Assembly (NCBI GenBank): GCA_030693105.1
Contig: JAUYBK010000207.1
Location: forward strand, 1 to 6,013
Origin: Methanobacteriaceae archaeon
GTDB lineage: Archaea > Methanobacteriota > Methanobacteria > Methanobacteriales > Methanobacteriaceae
Direction: 5' to 3'
DNA length: 6,013 bases
The position numbers were made by a program, and so were the translations under genes. Shown here in pieces: positions 1 through 5,814 of this stretch. Under the pieces are notes generated by a model. The model had not been told where the DNA came from, made no database searches, and worked only from the letters and a program-made list of their open reading frames with translations. The first letter of the stretch is position 1, and every line of letters starts with the position of its first letter.

Positions 1-20
1 TTATAATTTTATTTCTATAA

Positions 21-1187
21 TTAACCCTTCATTGATTTTGCTAAAACCGAATCAAAAAGCTCTTTGAGTTTCGTTTTTTGCCAAAGAAGCTGTTTTTTGT
101 AATCCTGAACCGCGGAAAGTTTAGCGACGATTTGTTTTTGAATTCCGAGAGGTGGCAATGGAATCTCTACCTTTTCTATTATAGTTTTACTTATTTCAGT
201 AAATGTAGCACCTCGGCCAAGCGACTGAAGATATTTCTTCTTGAGCCGCAGAAAAAAATACAGAAACTTATTGTTTAGTTGTTTACTATCACAGACAAAA
301 TTCTTAAACCCTTGATTAGTCGCCATTGGAACACCTGCAATTACTATGTAACCTATCGGTGCCCTACTAGTAAACAAAACTGTGCCGGTTGGAAAAAGAG
401 CGGCCGAAGAATGATTAAGCCCATGATCACTAATTTTCCTCTCTGTATCAAATATTTCCATATCTTCAAAACCGGATAACTCTTTCGGAGTCAACCATAG
501 AATTTTTCCGTTCCAGTACTTTTGATTTTTTGTGCTAGGCGTTCCGCCATTCCCAACAGTCGCAACATCTTTAATCTTTTTAACTCCCCAATCCTTACTG
601 GCCGGATTTAACTTCTTATGCAAAAGTGACTGGAAAAGCTCGTTGGTTTTTTGGATAAGCTCGTCATTCAATTTCTGCGCCTCGGCGATTTTATCCAACC
701 GCTCAACAATCTGTTTTTGGATTTCGAGGGACGGGAGAGAGATTTTTATTTTCTTAATATGCGAAGGGCCAACATTAAAAATGGCAACGCCTGTTTTATA
801 TTTCAAAAGTTCGTTTATAAATGTGTGACTACCCAGAAAATAAAAAAGAAATTTATTTAACAGCCGATTTTCATCAAGCGTATGAAATCTCACAATGCTT
901 GTATTTAGCATTAGGGGCAGATCTTTTTTAGTAACTAAGGCTACTCTACCTATAGTTCCAGAAGTTGAGACTAAAATATCATTTTCATTAACGAGGAAGT
1001 GTTTGTATTTTTGACTCACCTCATCAGGATCAAGAAATTTGGTTGTAAATAAGTTTAAAAATCCATCTCGCACATTAGCAACATTAATCACTTTTATGCC
1101 TGCTGATTTAAATTGAAAAGTGCGGAGGCCAGGACCCTCTTGAAAATAGACAGCCTCTTCTAATTTTTTTGTTGGGTAGTCAATCAT
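21..1187 (-). CDS. hsdS: Type I restriction-modification specificity subunit (two target-recognition domains)
   Basis: 388 aa, a complete HsdS. It binds the two halves of a bipartite DNA site and directs HsdM and HsdR to it. Seen: TRD1 (about 1-150, with DILVSTSGTIGRVALV), central conserved helix LPSLEIQKQIVERLDKIAEAQ...NELFQSLL (151-189), TRD2 (about 200-340, with TVLFTSRAPIGYIVIAGVPMATNQGF), and a matching distal conserved helix IPLPPLGIQKQIVAKLSAV...KLKELFDSVL (342-382). The two helices (EIQKQIVERLD/GIQKQIVAKLS) give the usual pseudo-dyad and set the spacer of the site. The TRDs differ, so the target is probably asymmetric. Its 5' end (codons 4-9) duplicates a 19-base segment found upstream, and it begins three bases after TM87, far from hsdM. 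It is the last gene seen; only 20 AT-rich bases follow and no terminator can be judged. Confidence 0.95.
   Translation of the reverse strand: MIDYPTKKLEEAVYFQEGPGLRTFQFKSAGIKVINVANVRDGFLNLFTTKFLDPDEVSQKYKHFLVNENDILVSTSGTIGRVALVTKKDLPLMLNTSIVRFHTLDENRLLNKFLFYFLGSHTFINELLKYKTGVAIFNVGPSHIKKIKISLPSLEIQKQIVERLDKIAEAQKLNDELIQKTNELFQSLLHKKLNPASKDWGVKKIKDVATVGNGGTPSTKNQKYWNGKILWLTPKELSGFEDMEIFDTERKISDHGLNHSSAALFPTGTVLFTSRAPIGYIVIAGVPMATNQGFKNFVCDSKQLNNKFLYFFLRLKKKYLQSLGRGATFTEISKTIIEKVEIPLPPLGIQKQIVAKLSAVQDYKKQLLWQKTKLKELFDSVLAKSMKG
1160..1178. repeat. 19-bp direct repeat, copy 2 (codons 4-9/10 of hsdS)
   Basis: CTAATTTTTTTGTTGGGTA, exact copy of 1471-1489. It encodes YPTKKL on the minus strand and holds a run of seven A bases in the sense strand. 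Confidence 0.9.
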
Positions 1188-1190
1188 ATT

Positions 1191-1454
1191 TTAACTAATG
1201 GAAAGAATTTTTATAAGTTGTAGAAGAAAACTCATTGCTAATAATGAAATACCGATGAAACTTATTATTTTATATTTCCTTCCTTTTCTCTTTTCTTTTT
1301 CATCTTCTTGCTCAAGAATTAAATTTATATGTCCATCGAGATCAACTTTAGGTGGCAAACCAAAAAAGAATATCAATACAGTGCCAATGAAACCAAATAA
1401 AGCACTCCAGAAATCTACATTTAATAATAAATTACAAATATTCAAATAGTTCAT
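1191..1454 (-). CDS. TM87: small membrane protein with two predicted helices
   Basis: 87 aa, no named family recognised. Seen: helix 1 at about residues 14-33 (VDFWSALFGFIGTVLIFFFG), a polar 28-residue loop beginning LPPKVDLDGHINLILEQEDEKEKRKGRKYK, which is acidic then strongly basic, and helix 2 at about 63-84. The very basic run before helix 2 suggests that the loop is cytoplasmic and both ends face out. The ATG overlaps the TGA of the vestigial hsdS start, and the stop lies three bases before the hsdS ATG. A 60-base sample is about 25% GC, the lowest counted in the window. Possible roles, all inferred: a membrane part of the ABC-3C-like system, a helper of the R-M system, or a passenger brought in with a new hsdS 5' end. 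The antisense strand also has an open frame here, but the hydrophobic pattern and coupling favour this strand. Confidence 0.72.
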   Translation of the reverse strand: MNYLNICNLLLNVDFWSALFGFIGTVLIFFFGLPPKVDLDGHINLILEQEDEKEKRKGRKYKIISFIGISLLAMSFLLQLIKILSIS

Positions 1455-1495
1455 ATTGAATTATGGTTTCCTAATTTTTTTGTTGGGTAAGGCAT
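1451..1495 (-). pseudogene. Vestigial hsdS start (14-codon remnant) after the ATPase gene
   Basis: An ATG two bases after the ATPase stop opens a reading frame MPYPTKKLGNHNSI then TGA. Its YPTKKL core equals the start of the current HsdS (MIDYPTKKLEEAV), and 19 bases are identical at DNA level. The remnant's 'YPTKKLG' is the more usual HsdS opening. Its TGA overlaps the ATG of TM87 (ATGA), so it could now act as a short leader that couples ATPase and TM87 translation. Most likely it is the original 5' end of hsdS, left when the region beyond it was replaced. Confidence 0.65.
1471..1489. repeat. 19-bp direct repeat, copy 1
   Basis: CTAATTTTTTTGTTGGGTA (plus strand), identical to 1160-1178, 311 bases away. 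The copies sit in the vestigial hsdS start and in the real hsdS start and bracket TM87. Recombination between them would delete TM87 and leave hsdS directly behind the ATPase gene, in frame. Confidence 0.9.
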
Positions 1496-1497
1496 TT

Positions 1498-3264
1498 TTA
1501 ATCCCACTTGTTTCCAAATAATAGCTTCGTTGGGGTTAGTGTAATTATTGCTTCTTCTGCTATTTTTTCTGGTGTCACCTTCTCTGTGTTACCAAAGTTT
1601 TCATTCAAAGTTCCTTCTTCATTGAGAGTAATAAGATATTGAAACTTTGTTCCACTGTTTGATAGTTTTTCTAAATATTCATAGAGGTGAACAAAGTGCG
1701 CCTTATCCATCCCATCAAAAATTCCGTCATGTACCAAAAAGCGCGGCGCGTGAACCCCTTTTTTTATAGCGTGGAACAGAATAGCAAGATCGTAGATAAG
1801 CGTCCGACCTTGGTTTTTGCCCTTTGATAAATCCGCCGGCAGGGATACATCAATATTAATCTTTGAATCTTTTTTCTCGTTTGCGGTCAGCGAAAAACTG
1901 GAACGATCTTTATTTTCCATATATATTGCATCATGTACATTAAAAAATTCTTGACGAAACTCGGAAAGAGATTTCTGTATCTTTTGAATAAAACTTACTA
2001 TCTCTGCATATAATTTTGCTTCTTCTTGTTTAAGATCCGCTTCCTCTTTTTTCAAATCTTGATAAAGCTTAATTTTGCCAGATAGATCATTTACCTCCTC
2101 ACGCTTTTTACTAAGCTCTAAATAAGCTTCAGATAAATCGGAGATAGCGTTTTTTGCTTCAAGGAATCTAAAAAGCTCGGCTCGCCGCTCTTCCAGTTCT
2201 TTTATTTTGACCTCTCTTTTCTTTGTCCCATCTTCAAGGTCATTAATTTCTGTTTTTAGGAAGTCCTTTCTAGACTGTGCAATCTGTTTCCGAAAAGTAA
2301 TTGCCTCTTCAAGGGTCTTTTCTATTTTTTCTGCTAATAGCTCATTTAATTCTTTATACATTCGACCAACCTTTCTTACACTTAAATCGTCATTCAAATG
2401 AAAGCTATCTCGATATGATTCAACCTTTTTTCTATCCGAAAAGTTCTGAAACCACAGATCCTTTATTTGTAGGGTTAATTGATTGCTTTGTTTTTCTACA
2501 TCCTCATATTGATCCGCAAGTTTAAACTGCTTGATATTGCCTTCTAGCTTGCCGACTTGAACGTGTAATTTATCGATTTCGCTTTCCGCATGAGAAATAT
2601 CACGCAGTCCGTATGTGTCTTGAACAAGATCTCTAACTTCTCTAATAGCAGGCCTTTTTTTCTTAAATTCTGATTGTAAATTATTATTTTGGTAGAAAAA
2701 AGTATTATCAATATTCATAAGCAGTAAATGATACTGCACCAACTCGGCTTCCGATACTTCCTTAATGTATTTAATCGGATCAGAAAAGCTGTCATATTTT
2801 GTCGACTGTTTTTTGATAAAAAATGGGATTAATTTTCGCAGCCACTTATTTGAATATTTGCCTTTATAATCTGTGTTCTTAAATATAAGGTCGCAGAGAA
2901 TTTCTTTAACGTCGTCTATGGAGTTATAGTTAGAGGGAGAATTTTTAGTGCCGAACAAAATATTCTTATTAGGTTCTGCAAACGAGCGTTTAATAATATA
3001 ATTCTTACCATCAACAACAAATTCTAAAATTACTATCGATTCCTTTAAATTGTTATTTACTTTAGCCGATTTTATTAATTTTGTTTCGGACGAAAGCAGA
3101 CAATAATCGAGCAGATCGAGTAAAAGTGTTTTTCCAACACCGTTTAATGATTTTTTTGTATCTGTGTCTTTTTCTTTTTTGGCAAAAATAAAATTAACTC
3201 CATTTTTAAAATTAATGACTGGGAACAATCCTTCTGGCTCTGAATAAAGTCTTTTCAAAAACAT
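1498..3264 (-). CDS. DUF2326-type SMC/Rad50-like ABC ATPase (ABC-3C ATPase component)
   Basis: 588 aa, typical for the family. Seen: the family start MFLKRLYSEPEGLFPVINFKNGVNFIFAKK, with Walker A in SLNGVGKTLLLDLLDYCLL (39-57, Lys45-Thr46), a central coiled-coil arm with a hinge-like break (about 225-440), a signature region KGKNQGRTLIYDLAILF (481-497) and a Walker B/D-loop region PRFLVHDGIFDGMD (507-520), then FQYLITLNEEG (541-551). Both ATPase halves are intact. Such proteins are the motor/sensor of ABC-3C conflict systems, thought to detect invading or abnormal DNA and signal through a middle component to an effector; that role is family-based inference. It begins two bases after the MC6-like gene. 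After its stop (TAA) come two bases and then a vestigial hsdS start. Samples of this gene are about 30% GC, lower than hsdM. Confidence 0.9.
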   Translation of the reverse strand: MFLKRLYSEPEGLFPVINFKNGVNFIFAKKEKDTDTKKSLNGVGKTLLLDLLDYCLLSSETKLIKSAKVNNNLKESIVILEFVVDGKNYIIKRSFAEPNKNILFGTKNSPSNYNSIDDVKEILCDLIFKNTDYKGKYSNKWLRKLIPFFIKKQSTKYDSFSDPIKYIKEVSEAELVQYHLLLMNIDNTFFYQNNNLQSEFKKKRPAIREVRDLVQDTYGLRDISHAESEIDKLHVQVGKLEGNIKQFKLADQYEDVEKQSNQLTLQIKDLWFQNFSDRKKVESYRDSFHLNDDLSVRKVGRMYKELNELLAEKIEKTLEEAITFRKQIAQSRKDFLKTEINDLEDGTKKREVKIKELEERRAELFRFLEAKNAISDLSEAYLELSKKREEVNDLSGKIKLYQDLKKEEADLKQEEAKLYAEIVSFIQKIQKSLSEFRQEFFNVHDAIYMENKDRSSFSLTANEKKDSKINIDVSLPADLSKGKNQGRTLIYDLAILFHAIKKGVHAPRFLVHDGIFDGMDKAHFVHLYEYLEKLSNSGTKFQYLITLNEEGTLNENFGNTEKVTPEKIAEEAIITLTPTKLLFGNKWD

Positions 3265-3266
3265 AA

Positions 3267-3488
3267 TTATTTTATAATTACTTGGTGATGTTGTAACTCA
3301 ATTAAGCCAGACGACCACAAAAAAGTGAGGGTGTTGTAGTATTGATCAAGAGATAGTGCCTTTATCCGCTTTGCATCTTGAAATAGGCTCTCCGCGTTGT
3401 GACTTTTGCGTTTTAATAAGCCAAGTAAATCCGCGCCAAGTACAAGAACGTTATTATCAAGTTTTTCGTGTTTTGATGGTATAAGCAT
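3267..3488 (-). CDS. ABC-3C system middle component 6 (MC6)-like protein
   Basis: 73 aa. Seen: an N-terminal MLIPSKHEKLDNNVLVLGADLL, a helical middle (LFQDAKRIKALSLDQYYNTLTFLWSSGLIEL) with the look of a small winged helix, and a short strand HHQVIIK at the end. The opening 'M(x)(I/M)PSKH...LGA.LL' and the '.LS.D.(Y/F)...L.FL...G.IE' pattern, together with the size, fit the middle component 6 family. In ABC-3C systems this adapter is predicted to connect the ATPase with the CTD/effector protein. It lies between exactly those two genes, 15 bases after the CTD-like gene and two bases before the ATPase ATG. A weak GAG eight bases before the ATG is the nearest thing to a ribosome binding site. There is no membrane segment. 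Confidence 0.72.
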   Translation of the reverse strand: MLIPSKHEKLDNNVLVLGADLLGLLKRKSHNAESLFQDAKRIKALSLDQYYNTLTFLWSSGLIELQHHQVIIK

Positions 3489-3503
3489 AATAATTACTCG
3501 ACC

Positions 3504-4031
3504 TTACTTTTCAGACTCCGTTTTCTCAAAAATAGTACAATCGTCAAAGAAAAATAATATAAAAGCACGGGTCAGGTTAGTATACTCCGCATTATCTTTC
3601 TTATCGGGGATAATAAATTGGGAAAACAGTTTTTCTAAAATCTGAAGATTGTTTAGCCCCTCATCTTTCAGTGAATTGTACCTTTGAAATAGGTGACCGT
3701 GTAGATCATTTTGCACCTCGGAGTCTTCTTCCTGTATTCTCTTTTCTATTAATGCAATTTTTGTATACGCATACTTAAAGTATTCTTGCACTCGTCTACG
3801 CTCTTCTTCATCTTTAAAATTAATCTCAATTTTTTTAGAAAGATTAATATGATCTTTATCTAGTCTGGATTCATTTGATTCAAGATCCTTAATAACGCTC
3901 TTAAAAATTTCGTCAATAATACCAAAATCTCTCTGGTCGGCTTGCACAGTCTGACTAAAGTTTATATCACGTCCCGCTTGAAGGTTAACCGAATTATTTC
4001 CACCTTTTTGATCTTGTGATAATTTATCCAT
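3504..4031 (-). CDS. ABC-3C system C-terminal-domain (CTD)-like component with an N-terminal QAGRDIN motif
   Basis: 175 aa, soluble. Seen: the motif QKGGNNSVNLQAGRDINFS at residues 8-26, a helical linker (35-70), then a helical domain (about 65-170) rich in charged residues with ERRRVQEYFKYAYTKIALIEKRI and LKDEGLNNLQILEKLFSQFIIP, ending in a hydrophobic strand/helix RAFILFFFDDCTIFEKT (155-171). I associate this ending and its position next to a middle component and a DUF2326 ATPase with the CTD component of ABC-three-component systems. In those systems the CTD usually carries an effector such as a nuclease or protease domain; none is seen here, the only N-terminal addition being the motif. 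The start two bases after the TM66 stop and the end 15 bases before the next gene indicate one operon. The family call is from memory of sequence pattern and context. Confidence 0.65.
   Translation of the reverse strand: MDKLSQDQKGGNNSVNLQAGRDINFSQTVQADQRDFGIIDEIFKSVIKDLESNESRLDKDHINLSKKIEINFKDEEERRRVQEYFKYAYTKIALIEKRIQEEDSEVQNDLHGHLFQRYNSLKDEGLNNLQILEKLFSQFIIPDKKDNAEYTNLTRAFILFFFDDCTIFEKTESEK
3954..4010 (-). repeat. QKGG-AGRDIN motif, copy 2 (CTD-like protein residues 8-26)
   Basis: This encodes QKGGNNSVNLQAGRDINFS, the partner of the copy at 4040-4096. The two sit back to back across the gene junction: one at the very end of TM66, the other at the very start of the next protein. Confidence 0.85.
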
Positions 4032-4033
4032 AA

Positions 4034-4234
4034 CTATTTAGACGTGTTGATATCTCTGCCAGCTTGAACGTTAGTAGAGCTATCACCACCCTTCTGTTTC
4101 TGTATAGAGGTATTACCAGAACGATTACTGACTAAAAAGCGCTTTAGTAGATAACCAACGATGCCAAGAATAAATATCAAAATAGCAACAAGCCCTTGAT
4201 TACTATTAGTCCAATTAGTAATTTGTTCTAACAT
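4034..4234 (-). CDS. TM66: small single-pass membrane protein with a C-terminal QAGRDIN motif
   Basis: 66 aa, no named family recognised. Seen: a short polar N-terminus, one strongly hydrophobic helix at about residues 14-33 (LVAILIFILGIVGYLL), a basic edge (KRF) that by the positive-inside rule puts the C-terminus in the cytoplasm, and a C-terminal motif QKGGDSSTNVQAGRDINTS at residues 47-65, ending one residue before the stop. The same motif opens the next protein (residues 8-26), 14 of 19 identical. The gene starts 7 bases after hsdM and ends TAG two bases before the next ATG. Inferred role: a membrane anchor or membrane-acting partner that engages the CTD-like protein through the shared motif. 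It could also be the detached N-terminal half of a once-single membrane-anchored CTD protein. Few residues outside the helix and motif make other clues scarce. Confidence 0.8.
   Translation of the reverse strand: MLEQITNWTNSNQGLVAILIFILGIVGYLLKRFLVSNRSGNTSIQKQKGGDSSTNVQAGRDINTSK
4040..4096 (-). repeat. QKGG-AGRDIN motif, copy 1 (TM66 residues 47-65)
   Basis: This encodes QKGGDSSTNVQAGRDINTS. It pairs with the copy at 3954-4010. Of the 14 residues identical in both copies, nine use different codons (for example Arg AGA versus CGT, Ser TCT versus AGT), so the match is kept by selection on the protein and is not a fresh DNA duplication. Confidence 0.85.
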
Positions 4235-4241
4235 AAAATTA

Positions 4242-5813
4242 TTATAACAATTTTTGAACTATATTTAAAGTTTTCTGCAAATCTTTTCCACTTATTTCAA
4301 TCTCTTTCAAAATCTCCTTCGGATCACGATGATTAACCTCTTCCTCGCCATTGTATGGGCTATAAGTATTCGCCGAGAGGATGTAATCGTTTTCGACAAT
4401 TTCCTTCACGGTAGTAAACCAACATAACTTTTTTACCTCTTTAGGTATCCCTCCTTCGCCAAAGCTATGGAGGGCGCTCCATGCTTTCAGCAGGAGCGGA
4501 ATATCGTTTTTATATTGAGGACCAAATTTTTTGGCGGACGTAAGCGAAGAACCGTCACCCCGCATATTAAAAAACCAGATTTTCTCGTCAAGAGATTGCT
4601 TCGTCGCTTCGCTCGCAATGACAACGGGCGCTAGTCGCTTTTTGAAAATTAAAAAACTCGTTTTTACTCCGGCGTAGGGTTGGAACACGCCGGCCGGCAT
4701 TGAGACGACCGCTTCAAGTTTCGTGTTTTCCAAAAGAAACCGGCGGATTTCTTTGTCGTCTTTATTTGTGCCGAAAAGTGAACCTTCCGGAAGAATTATT
4801 CCGGCTCGGCCATTTGGTTTAAGAGAATTGATTACATAACCAAGAAAAAGCACCTGCGTTTTATTGGATTTTACCGGCAAACTCGGTTTTATCCGCTCTT
4901 TATTTATTTTTCCCGCGAATGGAGGATTTGTAAGAACGACATCATAGGTTCGGAGGTCTTCTTCGTCTTCTGTGCCAGCTATCGTATCCTTGCGTCTCAC
5001 ATGAGCGCCTTCAAGACCATGTAAAATTAAATTCATGAGCGCGAGTCGTACCATATCCAAATCAACATCCTGCCCGTAGAAAGTTTGGTCGGTAAGAAAC
5101 TTCCATTGTTTATCATTTAACTTGTCGCCCAGAGCAATTTTTCTGCCATCGCGTTCTTCAATATGTTTTGGGTTGCTGTTTCGCAATTTAATCCATTCGT
5201 ACGCAGTCATAATAAACCCCCCGGATCCGCAAGCGGGATCGTAGACAGTATCTCCTATTTTCGGGTTCACCATTTCAACAATGGCGCGAATAATATGCCT
5301 TGGGGTTAGAAATTGTCCAAGCTTACCGGCGGCTTCAATAGTAGCAAGCAAACTTTCGTATAAATCTCCTTTTACGTCCGTATCTAGTCCAAAAAAATCA
5401 ATACTATCAATAATTTCAATTGTCCGTTTTAGGGTAACGGCATCGGGTATCCAGAGCTTAGCGCCTTGAAACACTTGGCGAATATTAGCATGGCCGTTGT
5501 GTAAATTTTCGATAAAAGGGAAAACTTCGTCGCTTACGAATTTTTCCAGATCTTTTCCAATTTTATCGCGCCAACGCGACCATCTAAATTTTGCGTTCTT
5601 GCCCGAAAAAATTGATTTATGTTTGCGCTTGGTTAGTTCTTCCTCTTTCTCCATCGCAATATCTTGTTCTTCTAGCATCTTAAGGAAAAAGAAAAAGCTA
5701 AGTTGCTGAATTCTCGTAATAGGATTATTCACGCCCGCGGCAAAAAGATAGTTATTTAGAATATCTATCTTTTGCTTAAATTCCCGACGTAATTGTTGGA
5801 TATCTTGTGACAT
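4242..5813 (-). CDS. hsdM: Type I restriction-modification DNA methyltransferase, M subunit
   Basis: 523 aa, a normal length for HsdM. It transfers a methyl group from S-adenosylmethionine to adenine N6 in the site chosen by HsdS, and is part of the M2S methylase and the R2M2S nuclease. Seen: an HsdM N-terminal helical domain (about residues 5-140), a GQFLTPRHI segment (166-174), the SAM-binding motif I DPACGSGGF (192-200), GQDVDLDMVRLALMNLILHG (247-266), the catalytic motif IV NPPF (296-299), and the late WFTTVKEI..NDYILSANTY block (465-484) followed by a C-terminal coiled coil that contacts HsdS. All key residues are present, so it should be active. The start is the ATG one base after the hsdR stop; no Shine-Dalgarno is visible. 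Two odd insert-like stretches, at residues 395-409 and 446-461, carry palindromic-repeat sequence (listed separately). GC is higher than in the genes that follow. Confidence 0.96.
   Translation of the reverse strand: MSQDIQQLRREFKQKIDILNNYLFAAGVNNPITRIQQLSFFFFLKMLEEQDIAMEKEEELTKRKHKSIFSGKNAKFRWSRWRDKIGKDLEKFVSDEVFPFIENLHNGHANIRQVFQGAKLWIPDAVTLKRTIEIIDSIDFFGLDTDVKGDLYESLLATIEAAGKLGQFLTPRHIIRAIVEMVNPKIGDTVYDPACGSGGFIMTAYEWIKLRNSNPKHIEERDGRKIALGDKLNDKQWKFLTDQTFYGQDVDLDMVRLALMNLILHGLEGAHVRRKDTIAGTEDEEDLRTYDVVLTNPPFAGKINKERIKPSLPVKSNKTQVLFLGYVINSLKPNGRAGIILPEGSLFGTNKDDKEIRRFLLENTKLEAVVSMPAGVFQPYAGVKTSFLIFKKRLAPVVIASEATKQSLDEKIWFFNMRGDGSSLTSAKKFGPQYKNDIPLLLKAWSALHSFGEGGIPKEVKKLCWFTTVKEIVENDYILSANTYSPYNGEEEVNHRDPKEILKEIEISGKDLQKTLNIVQKLL
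4449..4498. repeat. Cluster of overlapping short inverted repeats in hsdM
   Basis: Three overlapping perfect 6-base stems lie within 50 bases: CCCTCC (4449-4454) with GGAGGG (4469-4474), ATGGAG (4467-4472) with CTCCAT (4477-4482), and CGCTCC (4475-4480) with GGAGCG (4493-4498). They encode the stretch AWSALHSFGEGG of HsdM (about residues 444-455), just before the conserved CWFTTVKEI block and in a region that I judge longer than usual for the family. This could be a second degenerate in-frame palindromic repeat; chance is also possible, since 6-base stems are short. Confidence 0.4.
4591..4624 (-). repeat. Dispersed palindromic-repeat arm inside hsdM (VIASEATKQS footprint)
   Basis: On the minus strand this reads GTCATTGCGAGCGAAGCGAC followed by GAAGCAATCTCT. 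It is one arm of a short repeat (CATTGCGAGCGAAGCGAAGCAATCT-like) that I know as scattered through many unrelated bacterial genomes. The usual sign in proteins is the phrase 'VIASEA(T)KQS', seen here at HsdM residues 398-407. It lies in a loop between the conserved 'AGVKTSFLIFKK' and 'EKIWFFNMRGDG' blocks, where HsdM proteins normally have a short variable linker. The insert keeps the frame. No second, inverted arm is visible nearby, so this looks like a partial copy. Confidence 0.7.
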
Positions 5814-5814
5814 A

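Noticed and set aside
1..20. TTATA...TATAA symmetry downstream of hsdS, considered as a terminator or promoter
   Set aside because: Short AT-only arms at the window edge; no GC stem and too little sequence to judge.
532..828. 98-codon open frame on the plus strand over hsdS
   Set aside because: It is antisense to the clear HsdS central region, has no family-like pattern, and is a by-product of AT-rich coding on the other strand.
1198..1449. 83-codon open frame on the plus strand opposite TM87
   Set aside because: The minus strand frame has two good membrane helices and is coupled to genes on both sides; the plus frame is a low-complexity Ser/Phe/Lys-rich shadow.
4032..4100. Possibility that TM66 and the CTD-like gene are one gene broken by a frameshift
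   Set aside because: TM66 ends with a clean TAG just after a complete motif, and the next gene has its own ATG and its own complete motif two bases later. A sequencing error would not create two diverged copies of the motif, so two genes are more likely, though an old fission remains possible.
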